A stretch of DNA of 64,000 bases from the NCBI GenBank assembly GCA_024693845.1, contig JAILKJ010000066.1, forward strand, positions 1-64,000, given 5' to 3'. This stretch comes from Lachnospiraceae bacterium. Its GTDB lineage: Bacteria; Bacillota; Clostridia; Lachnospirales; Lachnospiraceae. The position numbers and the translations under genes are program-made. The notes beneath the pieces were generated by a model. It did not search any database. It was not told the DNA's origin and worked only from the letters and a program-made list of their open reading frames with translations. Shown one piece after another: positions 17,714-27,291 of the stretch; position 1 is the first letter of the stretch, and every line of letters starts with the position of its first letter.

Positions 17714-19857
17714 TACGCTTCCTGATATTTGGAAAGTACCTGCTTTACCTCCGGCAGAGCATCCATAAAGGCCTCTACCACATAGGGATCGAACTGGGTG
17801 CCGGCTCCCTCCTGAATGATGGAAAGGGCCTTATCCAGCGGAAATGCGGGTTTGTAGACCCGGGGAGATGCCAGTGCATCAAAAACATCCGCCACGGACA
17901 TGATCCTGGCCGACAGGGGGATCACCTCTCCCTTCAACCCTTCGGGATAGCCCTTGCCGTCCCAGCGCTCATGGTGATAGCCCGCCATGTTCCTTGCTTC
18001 CTTTAAGTAATTCTCACCGTTCACCGTGCTGATGGCCTTCTCCATGATCTCCCGTCCGGCAATGGTATGGGTCTTCATGATCTCATACTCCTCCGGGGTC
18101 AGCTTGCCCGGCTTATTGAGCACCGCATCGGGAATGTTGATCTTGCCCACGTCATGCAGCGGTGCACTCATCACCGCATCGGAGATGAACTTGTCCGTCA
18201 GCTTGTCGGTATAGTAACCCTTACTTCGGAGAGATTCTGCTATGATCCGTACATAGGCTGCGGTTTTTTGGATATGGGCGCCCGTATCCGAGTCACGGTT
18301 TTCCACCAGGTCCGCCATGGTAATGATCAGACCGTTCTGCATCTTGGCGGTGGCATCCGCAAAATGCCGGATACTGCGCACCTGATCAGCCGTGGTCTCG
18401 GCCATGCCGCAGATGGCACGGTACAAGGTCTCCACCTCATCATCCGTGGTGATCTCCAGTTTTTTAAGTCTGGCAGCGTTGGCATCCAGCACTTTTTGCT
18501 CTGCTTCCTCCTCCAGACCGGAAAAGGCTTCGATGGAGTTGGCCATGCTTCCCACGGGATAGACCAGATAGGTTCCCGAGATCTTCAGGCCGCAGCCCAG
18601 GATCAGCACGAAAAAGCCCGAGAATACCATAATGGTACGCAGGGCGAATCTTACCATATAGCCGGAAAGGTAGGTCATGGAAACGTCCACGCCCACGTAG
18701 CAGACCGTTTTCCCCGTTTCGTTCTTAACGGGATAATAGGTGGTCAGCACCCAGCCGGACACATCATCCGATTCAATGGGATCGATCTCTTCTCCCGCCT
18801 GAAGCGCCGGCAGATAAGGGTAAAATGCCTCTTCAAACTCCGATTTGCTGCCGGGTTCATTGGCCTCCGCATCATCGGAATCCAGATCGAAGACCCAGTA
18901 GCAGCCGTCCTTTTTGATCTTTACCACATAGAGATATTTCACCCCGGGAGCACCGTCCCTTATGTGGGTCAAAAGCTCTCTGGTCTCCGCATAGCCGGCC
19001 ACATCCCAGCCCTTGGCCAGATACATGTCGATCTTATCGGGATCCAACACGGATGCCGCAAACTTTGCAGCCTGCAGCGCATTTCCCTGATACTGGGCTT
19101 CCGTATCCTCGTAATAGAGATTGATGCTGATCAGCGCCATAACGACTGCCACGGCTACGCAGGCAAGGGTCAGCATCATGGTCAGTCTGAAACGAATGGA
19201 ATGGCGCCGTCCCCTCTCTCCCTTCCGGATAACTTCTCTCTCCTCTTCCGTCAAAGGGCGCTGCTTCCAGTTGCCGCCGGAGATATAGTCTCTGAATTCC
19301 GAAGGAAACAGCTTTATCATGAAAAGTGCGGGGACCGTGGTAATGGCCTTATCCACAAAGTTCAGGCACACATTCAGCAAAAGACAGACGGGAAAATACA
19401 GGGCGGTATTCCCCCCCGTGATGATCCCTGCTCCGTTTGCCACATCCGTAAACTGGGGACCGCCCAGCAAAAGCCATTGGAAAATAATGCCTACCACACC
19501 ACCGATGAGGGACAGAAGGAAGATCAGAAAAACGGCATTGCTCTTTTTCCGGGATCTCCCGCTGTGCGCGCACCACTCCACAGCAAGCACGATCAGAACT
19601 CCCACCAGTGTGTAATACATGGAATCAGGGTTATAAAATACACTGAAAATATTTGTGGCGACCGCCACTATGACACCGGGAATGAAACCGCAGAAAGCCG
19701 TTACAAAGACCGTCCCCATGCTGTCAAGATACAGGGGCAGAACCGCTTTGTTTATCAGCCAGCCCAGCAGCACATTAACGAGGACCGCAGTCACTATGAT
19801 CAGGGCCCGATACAGACGCCGGCGACCTTTTTTGTCCGTTTTGGCCTTTTCCTTCAA
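17713..19857 (-). CDS. Membrane HD-GYP phosphodiesterase with extracellular sensor domain
   Basis: 714 residues. Residues ~15-190 form about five membrane helices with a look of small-molecule transporter S components ([20 protein letters not shown]). A further TM, an extracellular ~160-residue dCACHE-like region ([19 protein letters not shown]), another TM and a HAMP-like stretch lead to the C-terminal HD-GYP domain. Its motifs are intact: [24 protein letters not shown] and [14 protein letters not shown]. It should hydrolyse cyclic di-GMP, the opposite of the GGDEF cyclases in this window. The fold assignment of the N-terminal membrane part is tentative. The stop overlaps the start of the hybrid kinase by one base, so sensing and c-di-GMP breakdown look co-expressed. 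Confidence 0.9.
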   Translation of the reverse strand: MKEKAKTDKKGRRRLYRALIIVTAVLVNVLLGWLINKAVLPLYLDSMGTVFVTAFCGFIPGVIVAVATNIFSVFYNPDSMYYTLVGVLIVLAVEWCAHSGRSRKKSNAVFLIFLLSLIGGVVGIIFQWLLLGGPQFTDVANGAGIITGGNTALYFPVCLLLNVCLNFVDKAITTVPALFMIKLFPSEFRDYISGGNWKQRPLTEEEREVIRKGERGRRHSIRFRLTMMLTLACVAVAVVMALISINLYYEDTEAQYQGNALQAAKFAASVLDPDKIDMYLAKGWDVAGYAETRELLTHIRDGAPGVKYLYVVKIKKDGCYWVFDLDSDDAEANEPGSKSEFEEAFYPYLPALQAGEEIDPIESDDVSGWVLTTYYPVKNETGKTVCYVGVDVSMTYLSGYMVRFALRTIMVFSGFFVLILGCGLKISGTYLVYPVGSMANSIEAFSGLEEEAEQKVLDANAARLKKLEITTDDEVETLYRAICGMAETTADQVRSIRHFADATAKMQNGLIITMADLVENRDSDTGAHIQKTAAYVRIIAESLRSKGYYTDKLTDKFISDAVMSAPLHDVGKINIPDAVLNKPGKLTPEEYEIMKTHTIAGREIMEKAISTVNGENYLKEARNMAGYHHERWDGKGYPEGLKGEVIPLSARIMSVADVFDALASPRVYKPAFPLDKALSIIQEGAGTQFDPYVVEAFMDALPEVKQVLSKYQEA

Positions 19858-19884
19858 TGCCGTAACCTCCCGTTTCTACAGGAA

Positions 19885-20958
19885 TCAGTTTGCCTCATAA
19901 CGTATGGTGATCCGGTTGCCCAGAGCCGTCACATCCGCAAGAGCCCCGCTGATGATTGGCATCATGGGCGGCAGATGTCCGATATCCAGATCCATGATGA
20001 CAGGCACACCCAGAGGGGACAGGATATCCACTGCGGCGTTGTACTGATCCACGCCCATGGCTTCTTCTCCGAAGCGTCTCGGCCGCCCGATCAAAAAGCC
20101 CTTTGCATACTTAAACCAGCCTGCTTCCCTCATCTGCCAGTATGCTCTCCTGGCCGAAAGGGGATCCAGATCACAACACTCCGTAAACCACAGGATGCCG
20201 TCATCTTTATACTTTTCCAGGAAGGCATCCACCTTATCATATTGGGTACCCACAAGGAGGGTCAGGATGTCCACGCAGCCTCCCAGCAGTCTTCCCCTTA
20301 AGGTCACGGGTTCCTCCGCCTCTTCCCCTGTCAGGATCCTGCCGCTGCCGGGCAGATGATACCTGTAAAGGGGCTCTTCGTTTAAAGCATAGCCCTCCAG
20401 AGGATCCGGCTCGATCTCAGACTCTCCGCTCCCTTCTTCCGGCTTTTCCCAAAGCTCATATCCGCTGACCGAAGTGATCCTGCCGCAGGCAAGGTCCAGT
20501 GCCTCGGATACGGAGCTGTGCAGGGGTACTCTCCCGAAGGACGGAGCGCAGGGCCCGTAGATGGCGGCTGTATCCGCCAGTATCGCAGAAAGAAAAATGT
20601 AGTTTGTGTTATCCGAATAGCCCATGTACCACTTGGGCTCTGCCGCCGCGATCCTGTCAAAATCCACATAGGGCAGGATCTCACACATCAGCTCACCGCC
20701 GCCGCAGGTGATGATCAGATCGATATCCTCCCGGGTCATATACTCGTTAAGCTCTTCGGCGCAAAGCTTCGGAAGGTTGCTGATCCCCAAACCATCTGAT
20801 GCATGGCAGTTGGGTCCCAACACCGTCTTATATCCCATTTCTCCAAAGAGCTTAAGGGCATGCTCAAACCTGGTCGCGTAAGGCTCAATGGCACAGCCGA
20901 ATGAAGGTGCGATAAAACCTATGGTCCCGCCGTCGGGAAGCATCTTCGGATATCTCAT
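19885..20958 (-). CDS. LD-carboxypeptidase / MccF-like S66 peptidase
   Basis: 357 residues from the chosen ATG at 20956-20958 (AAAGGA upstream); an ATG 8 codons earlier abuts a hairpin and has no ribosome site. S66 family features are the N-terminal GGTIGFIAPSFGC, the region ITCGGGELMCEILPYVDF, and GYSDNTNYIFLSAIL with the nucleophile-elbow Ser. C-terminal segments (LVGTQYDK, LWFTECCD, DLDIGHLPPMMPI) fit the Glu/His part of the triad. The family trims the terminal D-Ala from tetrapeptide murein stems or cleaves microcin-type peptide nucleotides. Between the Opp system and the HD-GYP gene, a role in peptidoglycan-peptide recycling is plausible but unproven. Confidence 0.85.
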   Translation of the reverse strand: MRYPKMLPDGGTIGFIAPSFGCAIEPYATRFEHALKLFGEMGYKTVLGPNCHASDGLGISNLPKLCAEELNEYMTREDIDLIITCGGGELMCEILPYVDFDRIAAAEPKWYMGYSDNTNYIFLSAILADTAAIYGPCAPSFGRVPLHSSVSEALDLACGRITSVSGYELWEKPEEGSGESEIEPDPLEGYALNEEPLYRYHLPGSGRILTGEEAEEPVTLRGRLLGGCVDILTLLVGTQYDKVDAFLEKYKDDGILWFTECCDLDPLSARRAYWQMREAGWFKYAKGFLIGRPRRFGEEAMGVDQYNAAVDILSPLGVPVIMDLDIGHLPPMMPIISGALADVTALGNRITIRYEAN

Positions 20959-20982
20959 GGGGTGTTTTCCTTTCTGTGCCAT

Positions 20983-21011
20983 GGCAGCCGGCTTATGAAA
21001 AGCCGGCTGCC
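20983..21011 (-). other. Strong hairpin between oppA and the LD-carboxypeptidase gene
   Basis: A perfect 11-bp stem (GGCAGCCGGCT / AGCCGGCTGCC) with a 7-nt loop, 27 bp after the oppA stop. No T tract follows on the minus strand, so it is not a classic terminator. It more likely shields the oppA message or partly attenuates read-through. Confidence 0.55.
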
Positions 21012-21038
21012 TGGAAAAACTTATGAATTGCTTGATTC

Positions 21039-22949
21039 TTATTCAAAGGTGCTGTACATGAAGTACTTGTAACCCAGAGGGTTGGAGAAGAAGCCCTTCA
21101 GAGAGTTGTCAACCATATACAGGTCGGTGTAGAAGTACAGAGGGCAGATGCATCCGGTCTCCATCAGCATATCCTCTGCCTTGTGCATCAGCTTGTAACG
21201 GGTAGCTTCATCCTCGCAGGACTTGATGTCGGCGATGAGCACATCATAGGTCTCAGCCCAGGTGCCGCCCTCAACCTTGGTGTCATAACCGAACTCGGTC
21301 AGGTCAAGGTCATATGCCTTGATCTTCTCATGATCACCCTTGCCGTACTGAACGTCGTTGTTACCGGAACCGGAAACCCACATATCCAGGAAGCAGATAG
21401 GATCGTTGTAATCAGCCAGCCATCCGTTTCTTGCTACGGAATAGTTACCCTCTTTACGGGTGTTAAGGAAGGTTGCCCACTCCTGGTTCTCAAGGTTCAT
21501 GGTGATGCCTACTGCTGCAAAAGCGCTCTGCAGATACTCTGCGATAGCCTTGTGTGCATCAGAGGTGTTGTACAGATAGGTAAGGGTGGGAACATCGGTG
21601 AACTTACCGGATGCCTCATCATAGGTGTAGTACTTCTTCAGAGTCTCAACAGCGCTGTTGAAGTTAGCCTCAAGGGCATCAGCGGAAACATCATAGTAAC
21701 CGTCAAAGCTGTTGGAACCTGCGTTCTTGTAGAACTCGGAACCGTCCGCATCGGTAAGACCCATAGCTACGAAGGAAGATGCAGGAACCTGACCGCCCTG
21801 TGCGATGCTGTCTACGATGTAGTTACGATCAAAGAGCAGGGACAGTGCATTACGGATCTCAGCCTCAGCCTTAGCTGCCTCCACACCCTTCAGGGAGCTG
21901 GAGTCGGGAAGAAGCTTCTGGTTGATGTTCCAGCATACATAGTAGGTACCGATCTGACCTTCTACAAAGAAGTTGTCGGGATAATCGTTCTTCAGAGTAG
22001 CGATCTCGTTGGTGGGAACATCGTCGATCATAGCCCAGTCACCGTTCTTGAAGTTGGTGAGCATGTTGTTGGCATCATCGGACAGATAGAAGTTGATCTG
22101 GTCCATGGTGATCTGATCTGCATCAACGTAATCAGGGTTCTTCTTCAGAGTGATCACGGAGTTGTGCTGCCAGTCGGTCATGGTGTAAGGTCCGTTGCAT
22201 ACATAGGTGGAAGGATCGGTTGCCCAGCTCTCGTTGGAAACAACGTCCTCACGAACGGGGAAGTATACAGGGAAAGCAAGAAGCTCGTTCCAGTAGGAAA
22301 CCTTGTTCTCAAGGGTTACCTCAAGAGTCTTTTCATCCAGGGCCTTTACGTTGAGCTGTGCATCCGGATTGTTCGGATTGCCGTCATCATCCAGATCCCA
22401 TACTTCATCATAACCGTCAACGATCTCGAACATGTAACCATAGTCCGTTGCAAGATCTACGGATACGGCTCTCTTCCATGCGAACTCGAAATCGCCTGCC
22501 GTTACATCCTTACCGTCGGACCACTTCAGGCCGTCTCTTAAGGTATAGGTGTAGGTAACGGTACCGTCATCATTTACAACACCCTCAGGCAGCTCGGTTG
22601 CTGCATCGGGAACGATCTTGAAACCTTCGCCGTCCTTCTCCCACTTAGCAAGACCGGAGAACAGGTGTACCAGCATGGTAGCACCGTCAACGGCACTGTT
22701 GAGTGCGGGATCAAGAGTATCGGGCTCGGAAGCGATACATACATTCAGGCCCTCGCCTGCTGCTGCGCTTGTGTCGCCCTCGGCTGCCTCGTCGCCTGCC
22801 TCCTCGGCTGCGGCGTCCTCTTCTGCTGCAGCTTCGATATCCTCTGCCAGCTCTTCGGGAGCGTTGCCGCTCTGTGCGGAATCACCGCAAGCTGTCAAAG
22901 AAGCGACCATAGCTGCGGACAAAAGAATCGCAAGTAACTTCTTTTTCAT
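21039..22949 (-). CDS. oppA: Oligopeptide ABC transporter substrate-binding lipoprotein
   Basis: 636 residues. A lipoprotein signal peptide (MKKKLLAILLSAAMVASL, then TACGDS lipobox with Cys21) is followed by an unusually long Ala/Glu-rich acidic spacer of ~45 residues before the family 5 binding fold. Recognisable segments include LNVCIASEPDTLDPALNS, YTLRDGLKWSDGKDVTAGDF and NGPYTMTDWQHNSVITLKKN. It captures peptides outside the membrane for the OppBC channel. It is last in the operon oppB-C-D-F-A; a weak hairpin just upstream and its own strong site (GTAGGAGGAAAC) may let it be expressed above the other subunits. Confidence 0.95.
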   Translation of the reverse strand: MKKKLLAILLSAAMVASLTACGDSAQSGNAPEELAEDIEAAAEEDAAAEEAGDEAAEGDTSAAAGEGLNVCIASEPDTLDPALNSAVDGATMLVHLFSGLAKWEKDGEGFKIVPDAATELPEGVVNDDGTVTYTYTLRDGLKWSDGKDVTAGDFEFAWKRAVSVDLATDYGYMFEIVDGYDEVWDLDDDGNPNNPDAQLNVKALDEKTLEVTLENKVSYWNELLAFPVYFPVREDVVSNESWATDPSTYVCNGPYTMTDWQHNSVITLKKNPDYVDADQITMDQINFYLSDDANNMLTNFKNGDWAMIDDVPTNEIATLKNDYPDNFFVEGQIGTYYVCWNINQKLLPDSSSLKGVEAAKAEAEIRNALSLLFDRNYIVDSIAQGGQVPASSFVAMGLTDADGSEFYKNAGSNSFDGYYDVSADALEANFNSAVETLKKYYTYDEASGKFTDVPTLTYLYNTSDAHKAIAEYLQSAFAAVGITMNLENQEWATFLNTRKEGNYSVARNGWLADYNDPICFLDMWVSGSGNNDVQYGKGDHEKIKAYDLDLTEFGYDTKVEGGTWAETYDVLIADIKSCEDEATRYKLMHKAEDMLMETGCICPLYFYTDLYMVDNSLKGFFSNPLGYKYFMYSTFE

Positions 22950-22997
22950 AATAGTTTCCTCCTACTGCTAAAATAAAACATTAACTATATATCCAAA

Positions 22998-23017
22998 GAG
23001 CACCCTGAAAAATGCTC
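22998..23017 (-). terminator. Weak hairpin between oppF and oppA
   Basis: A 5-bp stem GAGCA / TGCTC with a T-rich loop and a short TTT on the minus strand. It is too weak to call a full terminator and may attenuate or define the 5' end of an oppA transcript. Confidence 0.3.
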
Positions 23018-23028
23018 CCTAGACCGTA

Positions 23029-24018
23029 TTAATTGATCTCCAGCGCCCTGTGGCAGGCTACCAGACGACCGCTCTCCACCTCTTTAAGCTCCGGCATGCT
23101 TTCCTTGCAGGCATCCGTTGCATGGGGACATCTGGTATGGAAGGGACAACCCTTAGGCGCATGGAGCGGGGAAGGGATCTCACCGCTGAGGGCGATCCTT
23201 TTGTTAGCCCTTGCTACCTTCGGATCCGGCATGGGTACCGCACTCATCAGAGCTCTGGTATAAGGATGCAGGGGTCTGTCGCAGATGGCATCGGTATCTG
23301 CCAACTCCACAAGATGGCCCAGGTACATAACAGCGATCCGATCGGAAATGTGGCGCACTACCAGAAGATCATGGGCGATGAACAGATAGGTCAGACCCAT
23401 ATTCTCCTGAAGCTGCTCGAACATATTGATGATCTGGGCCTGAATGGACACATCCAAAGCCGAAACAGGCTCGTCGCAGACAATGAATTCCGGTTTGGTG
23501 GCCAGGGCCCTTGCAATACCCACACGCTGGCGCTGTCCGCCGGAAAACTCATGGGCATAACGGGCTGCATGCTCGGAATTGAGTCCCACCTTGTCCATCA
23601 GGTCAAGGATCCTCTCTCTTCTCTCCGCGGCGTTGCTCACCAGATTCTGAACATCCAGAGGCTCGCCGATGATATCGGAGACGGTCATTCTGGGATCCAG
23701 GGATGAATAGGGATCCTGGAATACCATGGTCGCCTTCTGACGATAGGCCTCGATGGTGGCTTTTCCCTCGATCTTCTTACCGTCGAAGATCACCTCGCCG
23801 GCCGTGGGCTTATACAGCTGCAGGATAGATCTGCCCGCCGTGGTCTTGCCGCATCCGGACTCTCCCACAAGTCCCAGGGTCTCGCCCTTATTGATGTCAA
23901 AAGAGATATCATCCACCGCCTTCAAAACCTGGGTGGAGAAAAATCCGTTATTCAGCTGAAAATACTGCTTGAGGTTCTTAACCTGCAAAAGCGGCTGCGT
24001 TTGTTGATTGTCCTTCAT
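23029..24018 (-). CDS. oppF: Oligopeptide ABC transporter ATP-binding protein OppF
   Basis: About 330 residues. Motifs: Walker [17 protein letters not shown]-loop [15 protein letters not shown], signature [16 protein letters not shown], Walker [13 protein letters not shown] and switch IAHDL. The C-terminal oligopeptide-type extension has [15 protein letters not shown], a four-Cys iron-sulfur-like motif seen in many OppD/F proteins. It powers peptide import with OppD. Two ATG codons lie two codons apart; the second (24016-24018) has AAAGGA at proper distance. It follows oppD by 14 bp. Confidence 0.95.
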   Translation of the reverse strand: MKDNQQTQPLLQVKNLKQYFQLNNGFFSTQVLKAVDDISFDINKGETLGLVGESGCGKTTAGRSILQLYKPTAGEVIFDGKKIEGKATIEAYRQKATMVFQDPYSSLDPRMTVSDIIGEPLDVQNLVSNAAERRERILDLMDKVGLNSEHAARYAHEFSGGQRQRVGIARALATKPEFIVCDEPVSALDVSIQAQIINMFEQLQENMGLTYLFIAHDLLVVRHISDRIAVMYLGHLVELADTDAICDRPLHPYTRALMSAVPMPDPKVARANKRIALSGEIPSPLHAPKGCPFHTRCPHATDACKESMPELKEVESGRLVACHRALEIN

Positions 24019-24032
24019 AGTCATCCTTTATC

Positions 24033-25001
24033 TCAATCCTTCTTCTGATTCATCCAGCAGGCTGCCATATGACCCTCGGACACCTTCTCAAGAGGTGCCG
24101 CCTGTCTGATACATACCTTCATGGCATTCTCGCAACGGGGTGCGAAAGGACAGCCGGCAGGCATGTTCAAAAGGTCAATGGGGGTTCCTGCGATGGGACG
24201 CAGTTTTTCATATTCGGAATCCACCGTGGGGATGGAGGAAAGCAGTCCCTTGGTATATTCATGCTTCGGGTAGTAGAAGATATCATCCGCCGTTCCCTTC
24301 TCGCAGATACCGCCGGCATACATAACGATGACCTCATCACAAAGCTGGGCCACAACGCCCAGATCATGGGTGATCATGATGATGGCCATGCCTTCCTTTT
24401 TCTGAATATCCTTCATCAGCTCCAGGATACCAGCCTGGATCGTAACGTCCAGCGCCGTGGTGGGCTCATCCGCGATCAGGATATCTGGCTCGCAGGCCAG
24501 AGCCATGGCGATCATAACACGCTGGCGCATACCGCCCGAGAACTCATAAGGGTACTGTTTCATACGCTTTTCCGGCTCATTGACATTTACCAGTTTAAGC
24601 ATTTCCACAGCCCGCTCCCAGGCTTCCTTGCGGTTTCTTCCGGTATGGAGCAGGATCGCTTCCATGAGCTGGCTTCCGATGGTATAGGTCGGATTCAGGC
24701 TGGTCATGGGATCCTGAAAAATAATGGAGATCCTGTTTCCGCGGATCTTGTTCATTACGCTTTCGGGGGCTCCCACCAGCTCCTCGCCGTCCAGCTTCAC
24801 GGAGCCGGATACGATCTTACCGGCCTTGGCCAGGATCTGCATGATGGAATAAGCCGTTACGGATTTACCGGAGCCCGACTCGCCCACGATCCCCAGGACT
24901 TTATTTTTTTCCAGGGTAAAGGAAACGCCGTTTACGGCCTTTACTTCGCCGGCATCCGTAAAGAATGAAGTATGTAAGTCTGTCACCTCTAAAAGTGCCA
25001 T
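24033..25001 (-). CDS. oppD: Oligopeptide ABC transporter ATP-binding protein OppD
   Basis: 322 residues from the ATG at 24999-25001, which has AGAGGAA 7 nt upstream; a longer in-frame start 25 codons earlier has none. Motifs: [16 protein letters not shown] (Walker A), [11 protein letters not shown] (Q-loop), [16 protein letters not shown] (signature), [12 protein letters not shown] (Walker B), ITHDLGV (switch). The C-terminus carries [15 protein letters not shown], the cluster-binding tail typical of OppD. It is paired with OppF to drive the OppBC channel. About 120 bp without a gene separates it from oppC. Confidence 0.95.
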   Translation of the reverse strand: MALLEVTDLHTSFFTDAGEVKAVNGVSFTLEKNKVLGIVGESGSGKSVTAYSIMQILAKAGKIVSGSVKLDGEELVGAPESVMNKIRGNRISIIFQDPMTSLNPTYTIGSQLMEAILLHTGRNRKEAWERAVEMLKLVNVNEPEKRMKQYPYEFSGGMRQRVMIAMALACEPDILIADEPTTALDVTIQAGILELMKDIQKKEGMAIIMITHDLGVVAQLCDEVIVMYAGGICEKGTADDIFYYPKHEYTKGLLSSIPTVDSEYEKLRPIAGTPIDLLNMPAGCPFAPRCENAMKVCIRQAAPLEKVSEGHMAACWMNQKKD

Positions 25002-25121
25002 GTTGGTTCCTCTCTGTTTGTTTCTTGTATATAATAGCGTATTTGCGTATCTGTCGTCTGTCGGATGCCCATGCAAGCATGGTCACCGTCATACTCCAGC
25101 TACTACCGCAAATACTTATCT

Positions 25122-26213
25122 TTATCCGTTCAGTTTTGGATCAAACGCGTCGCGAAGTCCGTCTCCGAAAAGGTTCAGGGACAGAACGATCAGGGAGATC
25201 ACGATGGCCGGGATCACCAGTCTGTAGGGATAGGAGGTGATACCGTTGAGCGCATCGGAGGCCAGGGAACCCAGGGAAGGCATGGGTGCGTTAACACCCA
25301 GTCCCAGGAAGGACAGGTAGCTCTCCGTGAAGATCGCACTGGGGATCTGAAGCGCCGTTGAGATCACGATGACCGAAACGCAGTTGGGGATCAGATGCTT
25401 ACGGATGACCCAGCTGCCCTTGGCGCCGGCTGCCTGAGCTGCCAGCACATATTCCTGCTCACGCAGGGAAAGGATCTGTCCTCGTACCAGTCTTGCCATG
25501 GAAACCCAGTACAGCAGGGCAAATACGATGAACAGGGAAATGATATTCGAACCGATCCTTGCAAGGACGGTGCCCTCAAGGCTGTCTCCGATGGCCTGCT
25601 TGAGCACGGTTGCCAGCAGGATGACCATCAGCATGTCAGGCAGGGAATAGATGATATCCACGATACGCATGATCACCAGATCCACCTTGCCGCCGGCATA
25701 ACCGGAGATGGCACCTACCAAGAGTCCGATCACAAGCACGATCAGGGATGCAAAGAATCCAACCGCCAGAGAGATCCTGGTACCGTAAACCACACGGATG
25801 AAATAATCTCTTCCGCTGGAATCGGTTCCGAAGAGATGGGGGAATACCTTCTCTCCCGCTTCGATCCTGGTAAGCTCCGTAGCCGAATAGGTCATGGGCT
25901 TTAAATTCTGGAAGGATGCATCCACAGGCTTTCCGGGCGTCATACCCAGCATTGCTTCATACTGATAAGGCCAGAAGATCGGGATGATCAGCGCACACAG
26001 CGTGATCAGTACGATCACCCAGAAGCTCACCATGGCCACCTTGTTCTTCCGAAGGCGGCGGATACCGTCCTTGAAGGCCGTGGTCTGGGGCCTCATCTTG
26101 ACCATATATTCTTTTTCTTTTTCATCCGCAGGGGCAAAATCCGCCGCGGTGAGGGATGCCGGTGCAACATTCTCCGGCACGCTCTGCCCCTCTTTCTTTG
26201 CTTCCTCGCTCAT
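25122..26213 (-). CDS. oppC: Oligopeptide ABC transporter permease OppC
   Basis: 363 residues: a cytoplasmic N-terminal extension (~1-75), one TM, a soluble extracellular loop (LFGTDSSGRDYFIRVVYGTR, typical for OppC) and five more TMs. The inner-membrane coupling loop is EYVLAAQAAGAKGSWVIRKHLIPN, the EAA motif that contacts the ATPases. The start is supported by AAAGGAG upstream. It is the second gene of the operon, 37 bp after oppB. Confidence 0.94.
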   Translation of the reverse strand: MSEEAKKEGQSVPENVAPASLTAADFAPADEKEKEYMVKMRPQTTAFKDGIRRLRKNKVAMVSFWVIVLITLCALIIPIFWPYQYEAMLGMTPGKPVDASFQNLKPMTYSATELTRIEAGEKVFPHLFGTDSSGRDYFIRVVYGTRISLAVGFFASLIVLVIGLLVGAISGYAGGKVDLVIMRIVDIIYSLPDMLMVILLATVLKQAIGDSLEGTVLARIGSNIISLFIVFALLYWVSMARLVRGQILSLREQEYVLAAQAAGAKGSWVIRKHLIPNCVSVIVISTALQIPSAIFTESYLSFLGLGVNAPMPSLGSLASDALNGITSYPYRLVIPAIVISLIVLSLNLFGDGLRDAFDPKLNG

Positions 26214-26250
26214 ACAGAGGTTTCTCCTTTGTCTTACCTTTTCTTGCTGT

Positions 26251-27177
26251 TTATTCCAATGTGATCCTGGGATCCACCACTTTGTAAAGGATGTCGCTCA
26301 CCAGGTTCATGATAACGATCAGGGATGCCAGTACGATGGTGGTTCCCATGATCATCGTATAATCACGGTTCGTAATGCTGGAAACATAAGCTCTGCCGAT
26401 GCCGGGCACCGCAAAGATCTGCTCCACTACCAGAGAGCCCGTAACGATATAGGCCAGCATGGGACCGAAATAGGTGATCACGGGGATCAGGGCATTTTTC
26501 AGGGCATGACCGAAGATGATCCGTCCGCCGGAAACACCCTTGGCACGGGCGGTTCTGATATAATCCTGTCCCAGCACGTCAAGCATGGAGGAACGGGTCA
26601 GTCTCGTAATATAGGACATGGGATAAAGCATCAGGGTGATGATGGGAAGCACAAGACCGCCGCTGGCTGCGCCGTTAGCGGGAAAAATGTGCGTCTTGAT
26701 GGCAAAGGCCACCAGAAGAAGGGATCCCATAATGAAAGACGGCATGGATACGAAGGCCGTGGTGATCACCATGATCAGACGGTCGAGAAATGAATTTCGT
26801 AAAAGTGCCGCAAAGGAACCTAAAACGATGCCGATGATCAGTGCCAGGAACGCAGCGATCACACCCAGCTTTGCGGAGGTCTTCATACCGTCAAAGATGA
26901 TATCGATGACCATACGTCCGCGCTGCTTTAAGGAAGGACCGAACTTAAACTGGATCACGTCCGTAAGATAGGTAAAATACTGACTCATCAACGGTTTGTC
27001 CAGACCGTATTTGGCTTCCATGGCCTTCTGCACCGCAGGCGAAACAGCCTTCTCGGATGTGAAGGGACCGCCGGGCACCGCATGCATGATAAAGAAAGTA
27101 ACGGTGATCACCACCCACACGGTGAAGATCGCCAGAATGATACGCTTGATGATGTACTTTAGCATATTCGGGTTCAT
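26251..27177 (-). CDS. oppB: Oligopeptide ABC transporter permease OppB
   Basis: 308 residues with six TMs. The N-terminus (YIIKRIILAIFTVWVVITVTF) and loop (MHAVPGGPF) are typical of OppB, and the EAA loop reads DYIRTARAKGVSGGRIIFGH. It forms the peptide channel with OppC. It is the first gene of the opp operon. The upstream 114 bp contain a TAAAAT -10-like element and an 18-bp dyad TTTTGG-N6-CCAAAA (27244-27261), so promoter and operator may lie there. Confidence 0.94.
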   Translation of the reverse strand: MNPNMLKYIIKRIILAIFTVWVVITVTFFIMHAVPGGPFTSEKAVSPAVQKAMEAKYGLDKPLMSQYFTYLTDVIQFKFGPSLKQRGRMVIDIIFDGMKTSAKLGVIAAFLALIIGIVLGSFAALLRNSFLDRLIMVITTAFVSMPSFIMGSLLLVAFAIKTHIFPANGAASGGLVLPIITLMLYPMSYITRLTRSSMLDVLGQDYIRTARAKGVSGGRIIFGHALKNALIPVITYFGPMLAYIVTGSLVVEQIFAVPGIGRAYVSSITNRDYTMIMGTTIVLASLIVIMNLVSDILYKVVDPRITLE

Positions 27178-27243
27178 ATATTTTCCTCTGATACGTATTT
27201 ATTATTTTTTAGCAAACGGTGATATTTTACTCCACTTTTGCCG

Positions 27244-27261
27244 TTTTGGACAGTCCCAAAA
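27244..27261 (-). promoter_or_regulatory. Possible operator upstream of the opp operon
   Basis: Dyad TTTTGG-GACTGT-CCAAAA, 67-84 bp upstream of oppB, followed on the minus strand by a TAAAAT that could be the -10 box. No convincing -35 was found and the binding regulator is unknown. Confidence 0.3.
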
Positions 27262-27291
27262 TTCTAAAATTTCTATTATTTCACGATTTTC

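Noticed and set aside
18067..20301. Long open frame on the plus strand opposite the HD-GYP and LD-carboxypeptidase genes
   Set aside because: It lies antisense to two genes with clear family motifs, is rich in His/Gln/Arg/Asp as expected from reversed codons, and has no domain or ribosome site.
27220..27291. CodY-like AATTTT...AATTTT pattern upstream of the opp operon
   Set aside because: Only about 8 of 15 positions fit the CodY box in this AT-rich stretch; not enough to claim.
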